A stretch of DNA of 64,000 bases from Syngnathus acus. Taxonomy: Eukaryota > Chordata > Actinopteri > Syngnathiformes > Syngnathidae. The translations under genes were made by a program, and so were the position numbers. Within the stretch, counting starts at the first letter, position 1. Every line of letters begins with the position of its first letter. A model generated the notes under the pieces. The model was not told where the DNA came from. It was given only the letters and a program-made list of their open reading frames with translations, and ran no database searches. The stretch spans positions 3,882,476 to 3,946,475 of the forward strand of contig NC_051089.1 of assembly GCF_901709675.1 (NCBI RefSeq), in the 5' to 3' direction. Of the stretch, positions 13,343 through 25,161 are shown piece by piece.

Positions 13343-16300
13343 ATCGTAAGACACTCTGAGGGTCACCGATGCCAAATTCTTGCGGTGACACGGAGCCCTC
13401 GGTGGGGTCGAGGGCACATTCCAAATGCTCATCATCTTTGAGGAAGTCACACTGACTTATTCTCAAGTCTTCTCGCTCCGACTTTGCTTTTACGAGGACT
13501 TATTTATCGAAATGTTTGCTGCATGCGCCACATGCACAAATCCACTAACTGAACATCCAATAAATTGTGGCGTCGACCACTGACAATATTTTATCTTCGT
13601 GGGTGTTGTTCTGCTCGCCTTGCTGCAACACCCTAACTCCTGAGGGGTGGGGTGAGCAATGACTTCAAAACAGGCCAACTTCCGAGACACAAGAACATTT
13701 GAACGCCATTGACGTTTAAACGACACCTGGGATCCGGTTTAAGGAAGATGGGAATGTGATGGACAGGTGACGAGCTGAGGCGTAACATGGGAAGTAAAGC
13801 AGGGAGTGCAGGTCAAACGTGTTTGGCGGCGGAAGCCCATCCGGACCTCCTGCTTGGCTCGCTCAAGTCAAAGCTTCCTCTGTGAGGTGAAGTTCTGATG
13901 GCTCCCCGGAGGCCGGCGTCCTGCAAGCGCGCTCAGGGCAAATAAACAGCCGAGAAGCTGGAGGCCTCGGAGGAGGTCTTGGCGTGTCACGCCTTCACAA
14001 GAATCGAGCACATGCGCGTCGATTGTAATTAGGAAGCAACACCAAAAGAGCTTGTAACGTGCCGCTCTGGGAAACACCTTCGTAAAACATGTTGGCTGGC
14101 TTTCATGTGTAAATAATCATAATTGGAAAATAACAAATACAAATCAGATGTTCAGTTTAATCAGTCAATTACCAAATCATTCCTGATGAAACACATGTGG
14201 AGTGAAATGAGTAACATATCTGTAAAAATGTACAAAAACTCAGTGATACTACAAATTAATATACACAGTATGTTGAAAATTAAACCAAAAACTAAATGAA
14301 AAACATTTTTAAAATGTAATGCAATAGAAAAAGAGCAGTGTGCAGATTTAATGGTGATGTGAAAACAAAAAATATTTGATATTATAACAAACTGAATATG
14401 TAAAAACCAAAAAAATACCTTAAAATGTACTAAATACAATATAGAAGAAAAATAATCTCTTGTGGCAGCATAATATAAAAATGTTTTATGCTTTGTATTT
14501 TTTTTTAAATATTATTTATGTCTTATATTTTTCTTTTTTATTTCAATTTTTAAACTACCATGTATGGATTTAACAGAGTCGTCTTTGGAAGAAACATGCA
14601 GAAACGAAAAAATATTTGGGAACCGAATAGCGAGGCGAGAGTCAATCCAAAGGAAACAAATCCTCCCTGGCGAAGGTACAGATACAAATATCTTAAAAAC
14701 TTGTCCCAAGAGATGAGAAAAAAATATCAACCTATAGTCTATCAAACATATTCTAGTATCGGAATTACAACATCTGACAGTCCTATCCATCTTTATAACG
14801 AAATATGTAAGGCTTGTTGAGCTAACACACACAAACTGAAAAATTTCCACACTCCAGATGACTAGTTTCCTTCATCCCAACTAGCATCTGGACTTTATTG
14901 TACACAAAACCCACGACCGCACACACAAATTGTCAACACAACTCTAAGAACATGTAAATATTGCACCAATATTTCATCAATCGGCTTTCACCGATGCCAG
15001 TAATTGGGCAATAATGCACGATTTGCCCACATGTGCTGATGTCAACAAAACATTGACATCAACGAGGATTTTGCACTCAAGGGCCACTTTATTAGGTACA
15101 CGTGGGGCAGTTCTGTTGGCAGATGGCACGGACAAGACACCTGGGAACGGTTTGGAAGTGAGAACAAAATGTGACGTCTCCTCTAATAAAGATTTTTAAG
15201 GAGAGCATCTCGCTCAATCTGCTACTCGCTGTTGTTTTTTACACTCGGGGGTGAGACAGGTTATCTTTCGAATAAACGAGACGTTACGTGGCTCAAACAA
15301 ATCGGACGGGAGTGCGACAGGAAAGATTTAAAATCGTTCAGCAAACAAGCAGGACAAATCCTTCTTGGTGATGGATGGCAGAGGGAGGAGGGGCGGCGTT
15401 TGTGAGTGAGTGTCTACAGGCTAAACTGACCTTTCAGGCGGGGTGTTGGATGTGAAGGCTCTTGAACATCTCATCTTTAACCTTTAACGCCGACATCATT
15501 CGTTCAAAGACTCATACGCATTGGGAGAAGCAACGGTGAAGACCACCGGTGTCAAACACGAGGCGAGAGGGCCAGATACGGCCCACCGCATCATTTTATG
15601 TGGCCCGCAAAGACAACCATCGACTTCCTGTGTCAATACTAAAATTATCTTCACTTTTAAAAAAAATACAGATATTTTGTTACCATTCATCTTTTTACTG
15701 GCCTCTGAAGGAAACTATGACCACGACACGGCCCGCGATAAAAATTAGTTTGACACTCCTGGTATCGAATATCTTACATACATCTCGTGCAAAAAAAATA
15801 CGTACGGAAACATCAGTCCGTAAGACCAACTGGAAGTCCTTAAGACCAGATGGTAGACCAATGTTCAAGGCGGTTGACAACGTCAAGATTCAGCGTTGAC
15901 AGTTCCGACTTGACCGTAACCCGAAGCAGACATTAGCACTCCATTAAGCAATCTTGTCAAATAAGCACCAACGAGAGAAAGAACGTCAGGATTCCGTGCT
16001 ATAAAGACCGGGAATCCCGCATGGGATAAGAGTCTGGAGCATATTCTAGGAATGATACCAGAACAAAAATCCTAAGAAGTTCTCCACAAAACATGAAGAC
16101 ACACACACACACCGGTCGGTGAGTGTGTTGTGGGGGCCTGTTTCCTGTCTCTCTGACATACTTTCACACAGCAAAACAAAAACACACGGGTCAGCTCTCC
16201 TGCTGCCCTCATCTGCTCGTCCAGACACCACCACTTCCTCTGTGCTCTCTACCAGGAGCACCCATGGGACACGTGCAGACGTTGATGCCGAATGGCTGGC

Positions 16301-19300
16301 TGACAGGCACCGCGTAGAAACTTTGCAGTTCATCATTCAATATGTCCCTTTTGAGGTGTTCTGAATTATTCCCCACCCCCCCAAAATGTTTTTATTTTAG
16401 GATCTTGATAGTTCCGGACTTGGCCTCTCGGCATATCTTCTACATATCTTGTAGAAATGAGGTCATTCATAATAGAGAGCGCTTTCGGCCTGATTTAACA
16501 TCAGAATCACACCGATTGGAATCTTCACGTCACCTAACCTCGCTTTAATCCGAGCGGCGTAAAAGGTATGAGTTTCTCCCGCGGGACTGGGCTCGCATCT
16601 GCGAGTCATTACCTTCACTGACTGATTTGTCGACGGACTCAATGAAGTAGTGACAATTTTCATCTTAACTTTCACCCACCTGTCTCCACCTCGGTTCGGG
16701 ATTGAAGCGGCAGAATCATCTGGATCTCATCAGTTCGGGCTTGTCTCGGCGGTTTATGGGTGATTATTCACTCTGGTGCGTGTGTGTGTTTGGTTGGTGA
16801 TTAAAAATGATGCTACATGGAGGCTGCGGATGAATAAAACGCTAATTCGCACACTTTTGTTATGCGTTTCCTTCCCCTCTTGTGTGATATTTGTTGTGCG
16901 GTCACGACATTTGAGTCATTTCCTCTTGTGATGTGCCTAACATGTGCTGGGCCACATATGTGACAAATGGCCTAAATCACTTTTAGGGTGTACACAAGGA
17001 ATGAATTAAAAACGACGCTCGAAGGATGATATTTTTAGAAGCATGATCAGTGGGGGACATGAATTACATTTACAGGAAAAAATTGTTATAAGGGTCACGC
17101 TAGGTGATTATTTTTCAAGACTTACCAATGGACGCCCTCAGCCATTCGTGTCTTGCGCAGGTTTTCCTCGTTCCCTTACAATTTCACCTCCACACCTTTT
17201 CGTTATTTCCGATAGTTCCATTTGCAAGGTTTTGTTTGCTCCAGTTCTTTCTCCAGTTGTTTTGCAAGCACTAGTCAGTTTTAGTCACACCACTAAAAAC
17301 AAAATGGCACCCGTGAATTAAATACAACCAAACTAACGAGACAATAAAGAACACCTGGACAAGGTACACGTTCAGGGAGCTGATTGGTAGATGCAAGGAA
17401 CATGTGATGAGAACCCGTGGATACAAAATAAAATACCTCAATGAATAAATTGCCACATTCCAAATTTTATTTTTTATTAATAGGAAACAAAAATAAATTG
17501 TAAATAAAGTTATGACAATAAAAATCACAATACTATGGGATTTTCCTTTTTTTCTTATTTTTTAAAACTGCAATTTTTTTTCTATTTTCAAAATATGTTG
17601 CCATATAAATGTTGTCTCCATTTAGTTTAGTCATAATCTTACAATATTAATATTCAAACCTTTTTTCTCCTCAGGAGGAAATGCTGTGAGGGCTTCAGGT
17701 TTGTGATGGGCAGGTGCTTACCTGAAAGTAGGTCAAACACACTTTTTTGAACACACACATTTAACGTCTATGCTTTCGTCGCCTCTATAGCTGTGAAACA
17801 TCCTGTGCTAAAACAAAATCTGCAGACCACATTGGTTTGGGTGGTGTTCCACGATTGCCTTTTTGTCGCTTTCGAATAATCACGTAAGCCATATTAGCTC
17901 ACTTCTGGCATTAACAACAAAGCGGCCAATGCGGTTGAACTCCCATTTGTGCTTCATATGGAATACATCATCAATCAGTATGAATTTGGCTGGGAAGTCT
18001 AAATGTTTCTCTTCAATCATATCTTCTATGCCTTCTAATTTGCTTTTTTAAAATATGAATTCAGCAGCAAACACCACCCATTTTTATTCTTTTTAAGCGG
18101 CGGCCATTTTGAAAATGACATCACAGGTGTCGACTCACGGCTCACCTGTTCTCTGAATTTGGGAATGTGATGGTCACAAGATTCAACAAATTGAATCCAA
18201 ATATCAATGTTTAGATGAGTTTTATTTAATTCTAAACAATTGTTTTGACTTGACTTCCTTTTTAAGAAAGAAATTACTTACAATGAATTGAGTGACAGGT
18301 CAAAGAATTGAATAAGGTCAGAAGTCACTCTTGTCTGGACGTTCCGGACTTTCAGAATCCTTCACTCGTTGTTGTTCCGTGCCTAATTTTTTGACAGCCC
18401 CCTCCATGTATTTTTATTTCTGCGCAGGCGTGGACGTGTGTGCCGAGTCGCCGTGCGAGCAACAGTGCACAGACAATTTCGGACGGGTGGTGTGCACATG
18501 CTATCGAGGTTATCGTTTCGATCGGGAGAGACACCGCAACCACCAATCTCCTTATTGTCTTGGTCAGTATCATCAAGCATCTGTTTGAGACTGTCAGAGG
18601 CTGGAAGACATATATACATACATATTAGGGCTGTCACAAATTAATCTTTTTGGAATTGATTATTCATTCATCAATTAATCGGAAAAAAATATATATATTA
18701 TTCCATTTATTTATTTATTTCAACCAATTAGTGGTTCCAATTAAATGTTGCATCTTTTTTTCCCCCTTGGTGCAGACATAGACGAATGCAAGGAGTCTGG
18801 CGGCAACGTGTGCGAGCATGAGTGCGTCAACACGGGTGGCAGCTACTTGTGTCGATGCCAAAGTGGATACCTTCTGGCTCCCGACCAACATTCATGCATC
18901 GCCGTGCACAACTGTAAGAAAACTGTAAAATCGCTTTGTCATAATGAAACACGTGGTGTCAATTTTGCCTTTTTGTAATTACCAAATATAGTTGCGTGCT
19001 CGCTAAATATCCTCATTGTATCAAATGAGCTGCATAGCATAAATTAAATAAAACATACAAGTAGACTTCAATCATGGCAGGTGCACCTGCACGTGAAACA
19101 CATTTTACGCTATGAAGATTTAAAAGGCTATTCCATGTGCAGTATAGACATGTAGTCATACTGTATATTTATATCCAGTCCATATGGAGCAGCTTATTAT
19201 TTTGATGTTGTAACTCCAAAGGATGAAGCGGAGCAATAAATCCAAGCAGTGTGCGCGGCTTGCCAAAGACGCAACAACATGCACAATGTATCATATATTT

Positions 19301-21139
19301 TGAGGGGGAGCAGACACCGCAAATCATTGCGTATTGCTCATTTGTGTCAGATTTAAAGCAACCGTGAATTTGTTTTAAGTTAGAGTCAATATTTAAAATT
19401 ATAATATATAATAAAATGTGATCTACTGTATATATATGAGATTTGATATCATGCTAATAAAAATCATTGTAATGAGTATTAGAATTGCATTTTCCAAGTT
19501 ATTAGATAAAGTAGAAAAATTCAATTGTTCTATTTTGTCTTTTTCTGATTTTCAGTGAGTTCATCAGGAAAGTCAGACACGCTAATGAGCGCGGCCACCT
19601 GCTCCTTTACCTGCCAGGACTTCATGACCATGAAAAGCAGTCTGCTGCAAATAAAACTGAGGCTGGCCAGTCCGCAGGTAGCCTTGCCAGAGATCTCATG
19701 CAGCTTGTGGTTTATAGTTGGAGTGTAGTGGATTTAAAATACTTGATGTGATTGAAGGCTTCTGACCTGCTGGCCAACCGCAGCGACAAACCTTCCCATG
19801 GGAGGTCGGGAAAGAATCCTGACAGATTGTGCCGTCCTGGTCTACCTGGACCTCCAGGACCTCCTGGAGTCCCAGGTGATGCTTAATACGTAACTAATAC
19901 AGGCCGCCTAACGTCCCAACCTATTTTTTTGATTTTCCTGCCGATTCCACATCCTTACTTACTTACATATATTCTGACCAACCTAAGGATCAATGCATTT
20001 TATTTACCAAGCTACCTTCTCCACAGGTCACCCAGGGGGTCCAGGAGCTAGAGGAGACCCAGGCGAGGGAGGCACCCCAGGTCCTCGGGGCCCACGGGGG
20101 GACATTGGACCCATCGGTCCAGAGCCTGATCTGAGACACATCAAAAGAGGTCGCAGAGGACCAGTGGTAAATAAATAAATAAGAACCAAATACAAAACAG
20201 GACTGGACTGTATTTAGAGTATAATCGTGTTTTATCCTCCGTGCAGGGACCACCCGGGGCCTCCGGAAGAGATGGTTTAAAGGTCGGTTCAATATCTTTA
20301 TAGCACAAACTATAGTATTTTGTGTACTGTATATAAAAACTATTCCCTCATGTTTATCTATGAATGTGTTCATAAGATGCTCTGCTGCCCTCTGGTGGCC
20401 AAACTGGCAATTACAAAAATGTCTTAAAAATGAACCAATGACTGAATCTCTTTAGTCTCAAATATACTATTTGTATTATATATGTATGTACAAATACGTG
20501 TTAAGGGATTTTAGTTGTTAACAATATCACATATATACTTTTTCATTTTCAGGGTGATAGAGGAGCCGATGGTCCCAGTGGTCCCCCTGTAAGTTGATAA
20601 GTTTACTGTACGTTGTAATGGAGAAAATGCAAAAGTTTTACATATATATATATTTTTTTAATATATATAAATATACTTCACTGGTTCTTCTATATCAAAC
20701 AATTTGTTTTAGGTTCATTTACCTGACATGTTTCGGCGGGTTCTTCTGCCTTCATCAAACATGTCAGGTAAATGAACCTAAAACAAATTGTTTGATATAG
20801 AAGAACCAGTGAAGTATATTTATATATATTAAAAATATATATATATATGTAAAACTTTTGCATTTTCTCCATTACAACGAAACAAGATGAACCTAGTACA
20901 ACTATATATAAATATATGTATATAAATATTGAGCAATGCAATTTGTCTGTCAGGGCCCCCCTGGCTCCTTTGACTTCCTGCTGCTGATGATGGCCGACAT
21001 TCGCAACGATATCATCGAGCTTCAGGAGAAAGTGTTTGGAGAGAGGAGGGGCATCTCGTTGGACTCTTTTCCTTCTGTCGGGGAGCCCGATTTCACCGAG
21101 TGGGGGTCCGGCCAAGGGGACCTCATGTTCAGTACCTGA
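5806..21139 (+). CDS. ccbe1: CCBE1, collagen and calcium-binding EGF domain-containing protein 1 (11 exons, 386 aa)
   Basis: The spliced CDS is join(5806-5921, 6191-6271, 17675-17727, 18428-18562, 18776-18913, 19556-19677, 19758-19875, 20027-20166, 20247-20282, 20553-20588, 20954-21139), 1161 nt. It is the secreted matrix protein that, with ADAMTS3, promotes VEGF-C processing and is needed for lymphatic vessel growth (family knowledge). Seen here: a hydrophobic N-terminal signal peptide (residues 1 to about 28), a Cys-rich region (40-83), an EGF-like module (88-127, with [12 protein letters not shown]), a calcium-binding EGF module starting DIDEC (129-169), a short Cys segment and hydrophobic heptad-like stretch (189-215), Gly-X-Y collagen repeats (about 242-333, interrupted by [11 protein letters not shown]), and the conserved [15 protein letters not shown] tail. 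Human CCBE1 has 406 residues and also 11 exons. The C-terminus is shorter than in human. The ATG is the first in frame after an upstream non-ATG stretch. I am very sure of the family; orthologue versus duplicate is open. Confidence 0.95.
6191..6271 (+). CDS. ccbe1: ccbe1 coding exon 2
   Basis: Encodes residues 39-66, with Cys at 42, 54 and 64. It aligns with the human segment CSESKIATTKYPC. Acceptor TTTCCTCAG, donor GTAGGA. Confidence 0.92.
7691..8102. mobile_element. MITE with CCGTATTTTCCGGACTATAA termini
   Basis: The left end (7691 onward) and the right end (to 8102) are inverted repeats of each other (ccgtattttccggactata against the complement tatagtccggaaaatacgg). A TA dinucleotide flanks both sides (7689-7690, 8103-8104), as expected of a TA-target element. 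The subterminal motif tagtccggtgcgccttata recurs internally near 7753-7780 and 7998-8024. There is no open frame, so it is non-autonomous. I cannot name the superfamily with certainty. Confidence 0.88.
13304..13341. repeat. (TG)n microsatellite
   Basis: About 18 TG units in ccbe1 intron 2. Open frames across it (runs of VCVCVC or THTHTH) are artefacts. Confidence 0.95.
15544..15761. mobile_element. hAT-like MITE, copy 1
   Basis: Starts with caccggtgtcaaac and ends with gtttgacactcctg, an imperfect terminal inverted repeat. The interior shares gggccagatacggccc and catcattttatgtggccc with the copy at 30594-30920. The flanking 8-mers (gtgaagac, gtatcgaa) do not match, so the insertion is older or rearranged. 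Non-coding. Confidence 0.8.
17675..17727 (+). CDS. ccbe1: ccbe1 coding exon 3
   Basis: Encodes the end of codon 66 to the first base of codon 84, including [17 protein letters not shown]. This matches the human RKKCCKGYKFVLGQCIPE. Acceptor TTTCTCCTCAG, donor GTAGGT. Confidence 0.92.
18428..18562 (+). CDS. ccbe1: ccbe1 coding exon 4 (EGF-like module)
   Basis: Encodes residues 84-128 with six cysteines of an EGF-like fold ([17 protein letters not shown] and following). It is the most conserved exon relative to human CCBE1. Acceptor TCTGCGCAG, donor GTCAGT. Confidence 0.95.
18776..18913 (+). CDS. ccbe1: ccbe1 coding exon 5 (calcium-binding EGF module)
   Basis: Encodes residues 129-174. It opens with DIDEC, the calcium-binding EGF signature, followed by the [10 protein letters not shown] segment that holds the Asn (hydroxylation consensus) and aromatic residue. 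Acceptor TTGGTGCAG, donor GTAAGA. Confidence 0.95.
19556..19677 (+). CDS. ccbe1: ccbe1 coding exon 6
   Basis: Encodes residues 175-215. [20 protein letters not shown] corresponds to the human [20 protein letters not shown]; this Leu-rich stretch before the collagen domain may help trimerise. Acceptor TTTTCAG, donor GTAGCC. Confidence 0.9.
19758..19875 (+). CDS. ccbe1: ccbe1 coding exon 7 (start of collagen domain)
   Basis: Encodes residues 216-254 plus one base. The second half is clean collagen sequence ([13 protein letters not shown]). The first half, with an NRS glycosylation sequon at 222 and a Cys at 240, is unlike human. The acceptor (GATTGAAG) has a poor pyrimidine tract, so the exon start is less certain, but it keeps the frame with exon 6. 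Confidence 0.78.
20027..20166 (+). CDS. ccbe1: ccbe1 coding exon 8 (collagen repeats)
   Basis: Encodes residues 255-301. Gly-X-Y triplets run to GPIGP, then come the interruption [12 protein letters not shown] and the resumption of triplets. The interruption is conserved in human (SPDLSHIKQGRR). Acceptor TCTCCACAG, donor GTAAAT. Confidence 0.93.
20247..20282 (+). CDS. ccbe1: ccbe1 coding exon 9 (36 nt)
   Basis: Encodes [12 protein letters not shown] (302-313), four Gly-X-Y triplets. It is a microexon of the collagen type whose length is a multiple of nine. Acceptor CCGTGCAG, donor GTCGGT. Confidence 0.92.
20553..20588 (+). CDS. ccbe1: ccbe1 coding exon 10 (36 nt)
   Basis: Encodes [12 protein letters not shown] (314-325), the next four collagen triplets. 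Acceptor ATTTTCAG, donor GTAAGT. Confidence 0.92.
20611..20879. repeat. Giant near-perfect palindrome in ccbe1 intron 10
   Basis: The left arm (20611-20733) and right arm (20757-20879) are 123-bp inverted copies. By eye they differ at one base, inside an AT stretch (left 20654). A 23-base spacer (20734-20756) separates them. The arms carry ordinary mixed sequence (for example gaccaagaa-like blocks are absent, but ctggttcttctatatcaaac is paired throughout), not just AT repeats. Such perfection implies a recent origin as a fold-back element or an inverted duplication. Transcribed, it would form a hairpin with about 123 pairs 22 bases after the exon 10 donor. Confidence 0.95.
20954..21139 (+). 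CDS. ccbe1: ccbe1 coding exon 11 (last)
   Basis: Encodes residues 326-386 and the TGA stop at 21137. [19 protein letters not shown] is nearly identical to human and is followed by [10 protein letters not shown]. The acidic tail ends at [12 protein letters not shown], where human continues for about 18 further residues. Acceptor TGTCTGTCAG. Confidence 0.93.
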   Translation, partial: GPPGSFDFLLLMMADIRNDIIELQEKVFGERRGISLDSFPSVGEPDFTEWGSGQGDLMFST

Positions 21140-21313
21140 ACTTATTGGAATGCTGCTGGTGACATTATCAAAAAAAGAATTCTTGAAGGACATAATGGAC
21201 TTGAAAGGACAAGCCTTATTGCTAGCGTTCTCTCCGATTGCTGCAGGTTAGCATGCAAGCACAGATTCTCGCCTGGAATTAGAATTCTTTATTGTCAGTG
21301 TGCACTGAGAGGG

Positions 21314-21319
21314 AATAAA
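21314..21319 (+). terminator. ccbe1: Candidate ccbe1 polyadenylation signal
   Basis: AATAAA 175 bases after the stop codon, the first canonical signal downstream. Fish ccbe1 transcripts may extend further. Confidence 0.4.
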
Positions 21320-21983
21320 GTCATATTCTCTGAGTCATATTTCTTCTATTAAAAAAAAAAAAGTCATAACGAATATAATGAGAATCAGGTCTGTTTCAAG
21401 AAAAAACTTTTTTGCAGGAAATGTTTGATTGAAATGCCTTAATATAATAATTAAACACACACATGCAAATCTTCACACGCTGTTGAACCCTAGCGTGGCT
21501 AGGCGTCATTATGAGAAGCGTAGGTAGCAGAGGTCAGAGGTAAAAACAGCTCGGGGGGGATAATTGCAGAGTGAAGAGGGGTCTTGCCTGGACTCGCTTC
21601 ACCACCTCTCAAAACACACGCGTGCACACACGCAAACCCACACACACTATCTGTCTGATGTGTGCATGCGTGTGTGTGTGTGTTATACATTTATTGACAC
21701 ACAAGAGCTTTTGTTTAAAGTGTCTCGCTTGACAGGCGTCTCCTAACCGGTTGCCAGGGCAACCGACAGCCGGGGCCTCAAAACAACAGGAAACAATTCG
21801 CTCACTAAGTAATAAGTAAGAAAACGTGTCATGTGCCAGAAAGAACACATGAGATGAGCTCACTTCCGACGAGCTCTTGTCATGCGATTGGAGGCCCGCC
21901 CCTTGGCCTGCGGGAGGCGCCAGAGGGGAGATCAACAGAAGAAGAGCCTGAACAAGCAAGAACAAATATGTGTTCCATTCGAC

Positions 21984-21987
21984 ATAT

Positions 21988-22018
<31 letters not shown>

Positions 22019-22058
22019 ATATATATACACGTGTATATATATATATATATATATATAC

Positions 22059-22092
<34 letters not shown>
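21984..22092. repeat. (AT)n microsatellite
   Basis: Alternating AT for about 109 bases, interrupted by acatgt and acgtgt steps. It can fold back on itself. Open frames here (IYIYIY) are artefacts. Confidence 0.95.
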
Positions 22093-22096
<4 letters not shown>

Positions 22097-23754
22097 TCAT
22101 ACATCAACTATGCTGCATTGGGAGGTCAAATGTAGGTCGGTGAGTCAGTGACACATAAAATGTGACAGTTGGCACAGAGGAACATTTGAGTAAGGTGACA
22201 TCAAATACTACTGTCGGTTACTGTTTAATTGTGATTCCAAGGATGGCTTAATAACATCATGTCTATCATCGCCTGGCTATTCGGCACACACACACACACG
22301 TTTCAGTATCTAACACGCACACACACTCTTCTGCACGAAACACCTGACAGGTGCAGGCGTGGTCTGCTGGCGAGACACGCTATCTTGACACGCTAAGTCA
22401 TTCTTAAAATGCAGTGACCCGCCCCAGGCGCAATGTTGAGCTGCAGCCCACTTCCCTGTGAGCATGTGTGTGTGACTGAAAAGAAAAATAAAAGGAAAGA
22501 AATAACAATCTAAGATTAAAGGCATAATATTGTCAGAGAAAAAAGTTTGGATAAACTTTCATGTAATGGAGAAAAAAAGTTTTGTATTTCCAAGGAAAAT
22601 AATTTAGTATATCTGAGAAAAATTCCAGTGTATATTAAAGTTGTATCATGAGAAAAAGAAACTTGAGGAAACATTTGTATGTTTGTGTGGGGAAATCTCT
22701 AAATGTCTGAAAATTGTAAAATGTTTTTGAAACACAAAAGCCATATTATTGCAATTTTTTCATTTATTTTTTAAATTACAGTTGTAGCATTACAAGTCTA
22801 TTTTCCAATTAAAAAGTCAAGAAAAAAAGTCGTGTACATTTTTTGGTTAAATCGATTAAATTAATTAATTTAAAAATACAAAAAAAAGTCAGAACAAAAC
22901 AGAAAAAAACTGAGCATTACTCAAAAAACATGGGCAAAAAATGTAATATGGAGAAATAGGTTCATTTAAGTCATAATATTACAATAATAAGATATTTGTA
23001 TAGTTTAATGGCAAAAATTAAACTGATTATTGAATATGTTGCATATTTGAGAAAAGAATGACTTATATTTTAGATATTGACATTGATATATTTTAGATAT
23101 TGAATTACTATCAGTTTGAAAAAAAAGATTTGGCTTTTACAGCTTTTTTTGAACCATAGAAAGCATAGCAAACTGCGAAACGTGACAAAATATCCCTGTC
23201 CGTGGCTAATGCATGCTACGACTTTCACGCAACTACGACAATCGTCACGTACCGAACTTAGCATGTTGCTTTCATGTGAAGACGGCATCCAAAATGCCCC
23301 ACTTCTGCTTTTTGTTTACCATACAAACAAAGCCATGCGTGACGACTTGTGCTTCCCTTCACGGGAATGTTCGAGCATGACAGGCATTGTTATGGAAGAC
23401 TTGTACAGCTCAATCTCGGAGAGGGCGGATTAATAGCAACACTGTGTAAACTCCCCTGGCCCGAGGCGCTCGGGCTGCAAACACCTCGGCTTCCTGCACC
23501 ATTTACGAGCGCTTCGCATGCACGCTGACGCGGACCGTGCTTGGAGAAAACCGGACGGTTAAGTCTGCGACGTCCCCAACGTCTCCGACCTTCTGACCTG
23601 GCCCGTGGCACACCATTAACGAAGTTTGCGCAAAGGGCCCTCATGGTTACCGTTGCAAGTGTAGCGCGAGGTCTGGTTAGCAGGCTAGCCCAAGTTTTGC
23701 TATACCTGTAAATCTATATTTGTTAATATTTGATTGTGGCGCTCTGAGGAACCA

Positions 23755-24053
23755 AAACTCATTTTTGTGGCGGGCCGCATCGTAGTCATAGTTTCCTTCG
23801 GAGGGCCATTATGACCATCAACCCAAATAAATGTATGAACATCTCATATTATTTACAATATAAGCTACACAACAAACTGATGAATAAATAGTTTTGAAAT
23901 CAGAGACTAGTAAGAACTGTTCAAATTTTTCAAAAGATGAATGGTAATAAAAATTGATAGAAACATTTCTACTTTTTAAAAGTGTCTTTGCGGGCCAAAT
24001 ATAGTCACACTGCGGACCAATTTTCCCCGGCGGTCCAGGGTTTGACACCCCCA
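23755..24053. mobile_element. hAT-like MITE, degenerate copy 2
   Basis: The right end reads ggtttgacaccccca, the same terminus as in the two other copies, and the interior has gcgggccgcat and gcgggccaaat blocks in matching positions. The left terminus is eroded, so the start is approximate. Confidence 0.6.
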
Positions 24054-25161
24054 TAGCCCTGTTAGCTGTATGCTAATGAATTAGCCAAATGATATTTGAC
24101 AGAACAATTCTGTTAGCTGTGTTAGCCACTGATAGCTTATCTCCGCTAGTTTGTTCTTAAGCACATAGCTAAGCTGTGTGATCATGTCTACTGTCCGTTT
24201 GCCAAATATTTCAACCTCCCAGAAGATTTAAATGCCAGAATTCCGAGTTGCAGCTACATAGTCAGCGATATCATATCCACCGCTTGCGTGGGTACAGACA
24301 TCTTTTCGTGTCAATCCATAATAAAAGGAATGTTCTACCGATGAAGATGATGATGCGCGTTATTACATTCCCCTGCAAAACAAATACAAGTTGTAACAAT
24401 TCCCATGGAAAGCCGCAGAGTACTTCGAGTTGACGTTCGGGAGCCAAACCACAGTGGCCATGGCACGCAAAGCAACACGCAACCACTGAATTACTAAATC
24501 ACACAAGTATTTATTTTTTTTAACAATTTCTTTATGAAAAGGAGCTTATTTCATGATAACCATAGAATTATATACAATATTACAATTCCTAATATGGAAA
24601 TGTACTTTTAATATGCACATTCTGGTTGTTGTTTTTTTTAAATTGTTAATGATTTCACAGAATTTGGGGGAGAAAATGAACTGAATCCATTTTTTTCAAT
24701 AAATCTGTTATGTATAAAATGCGGAATAACTGGAGCACGCTTGATGTAAATCTGCTTTGGTCAAAGGCCATCACATGAGGTTGCCGTGTTTGAAGCGCTT
24801 ATCTAAGCAATCATAACTACATTCTGTTCCAGTGTTTGGATTCATTTTTACAGCATCTGTGCTGTGCCTTTGTCTTATTAGCGCTGTGAATATTTAACAT
24901 CACCTTCAGGGCACAGGTTGGGTTTTTTTCATATTAAAGAAAACATCTTGTACTGACTTGTCTGCGTAATCAGACAATTAACTGGATCTGTTGTGGTGAA
25001 TTTGTTCCAGATTAACCCCGACACAAAGTACATCTGAGGGAATACGGAATTCACCTTGATGCTCGTACGGTGTTAGAACATCAACAAGAACTTCAAAAAG
25101 AATGTAACGTACACTGCAAAGTTGTGATAAAAGGAGACTGACCTCACAAAAACAAAATACA

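Larger units (their letters stand above)
6272..17674 (+). other. ccbe1: ccbe1 intron 2 (11.4 kb)
   Basis: The longest intron of the gene; no further exon was found inside it. It carries a 412-bp MITE (7691-8102), a hAT-like element (15544-15761), a TG microsatellite (13304-13341), an AT-rich block with spurious open frames (about 14160-14860) and a dispersed-repeat fragment at about 17250-17420. First introns of developmental genes often hold enhancers, but nothing specific can be read here. Confidence 0.8.

Noticed and set aside
14512-14850. Overlapping open frames of 112 (minus) and 86 (plus) codons in ccbe1 intron 2
   Set aside because: AT-rich block; neither product looks like a protein family and no splice sites or promoter fit.
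20721-20769. Possible hammerhead ribozyme at the centre of the giant palindrome (TGATGA ... GAAA on the minus strand)
   Set aside because: The bases before TGATGA pair directly with those after GAAA, leaving no separate stem I with a cleavage site, and the canonical C of CTGATGA is absent. At best it is a derived motif.
20690-21193. 167-codon minus-strand open frame at the end of ccbe1
   Set aside because: Half comes from the palindrome, so the same peptide appears on both strands, and half from the antisense of ccbe1 exon 11.
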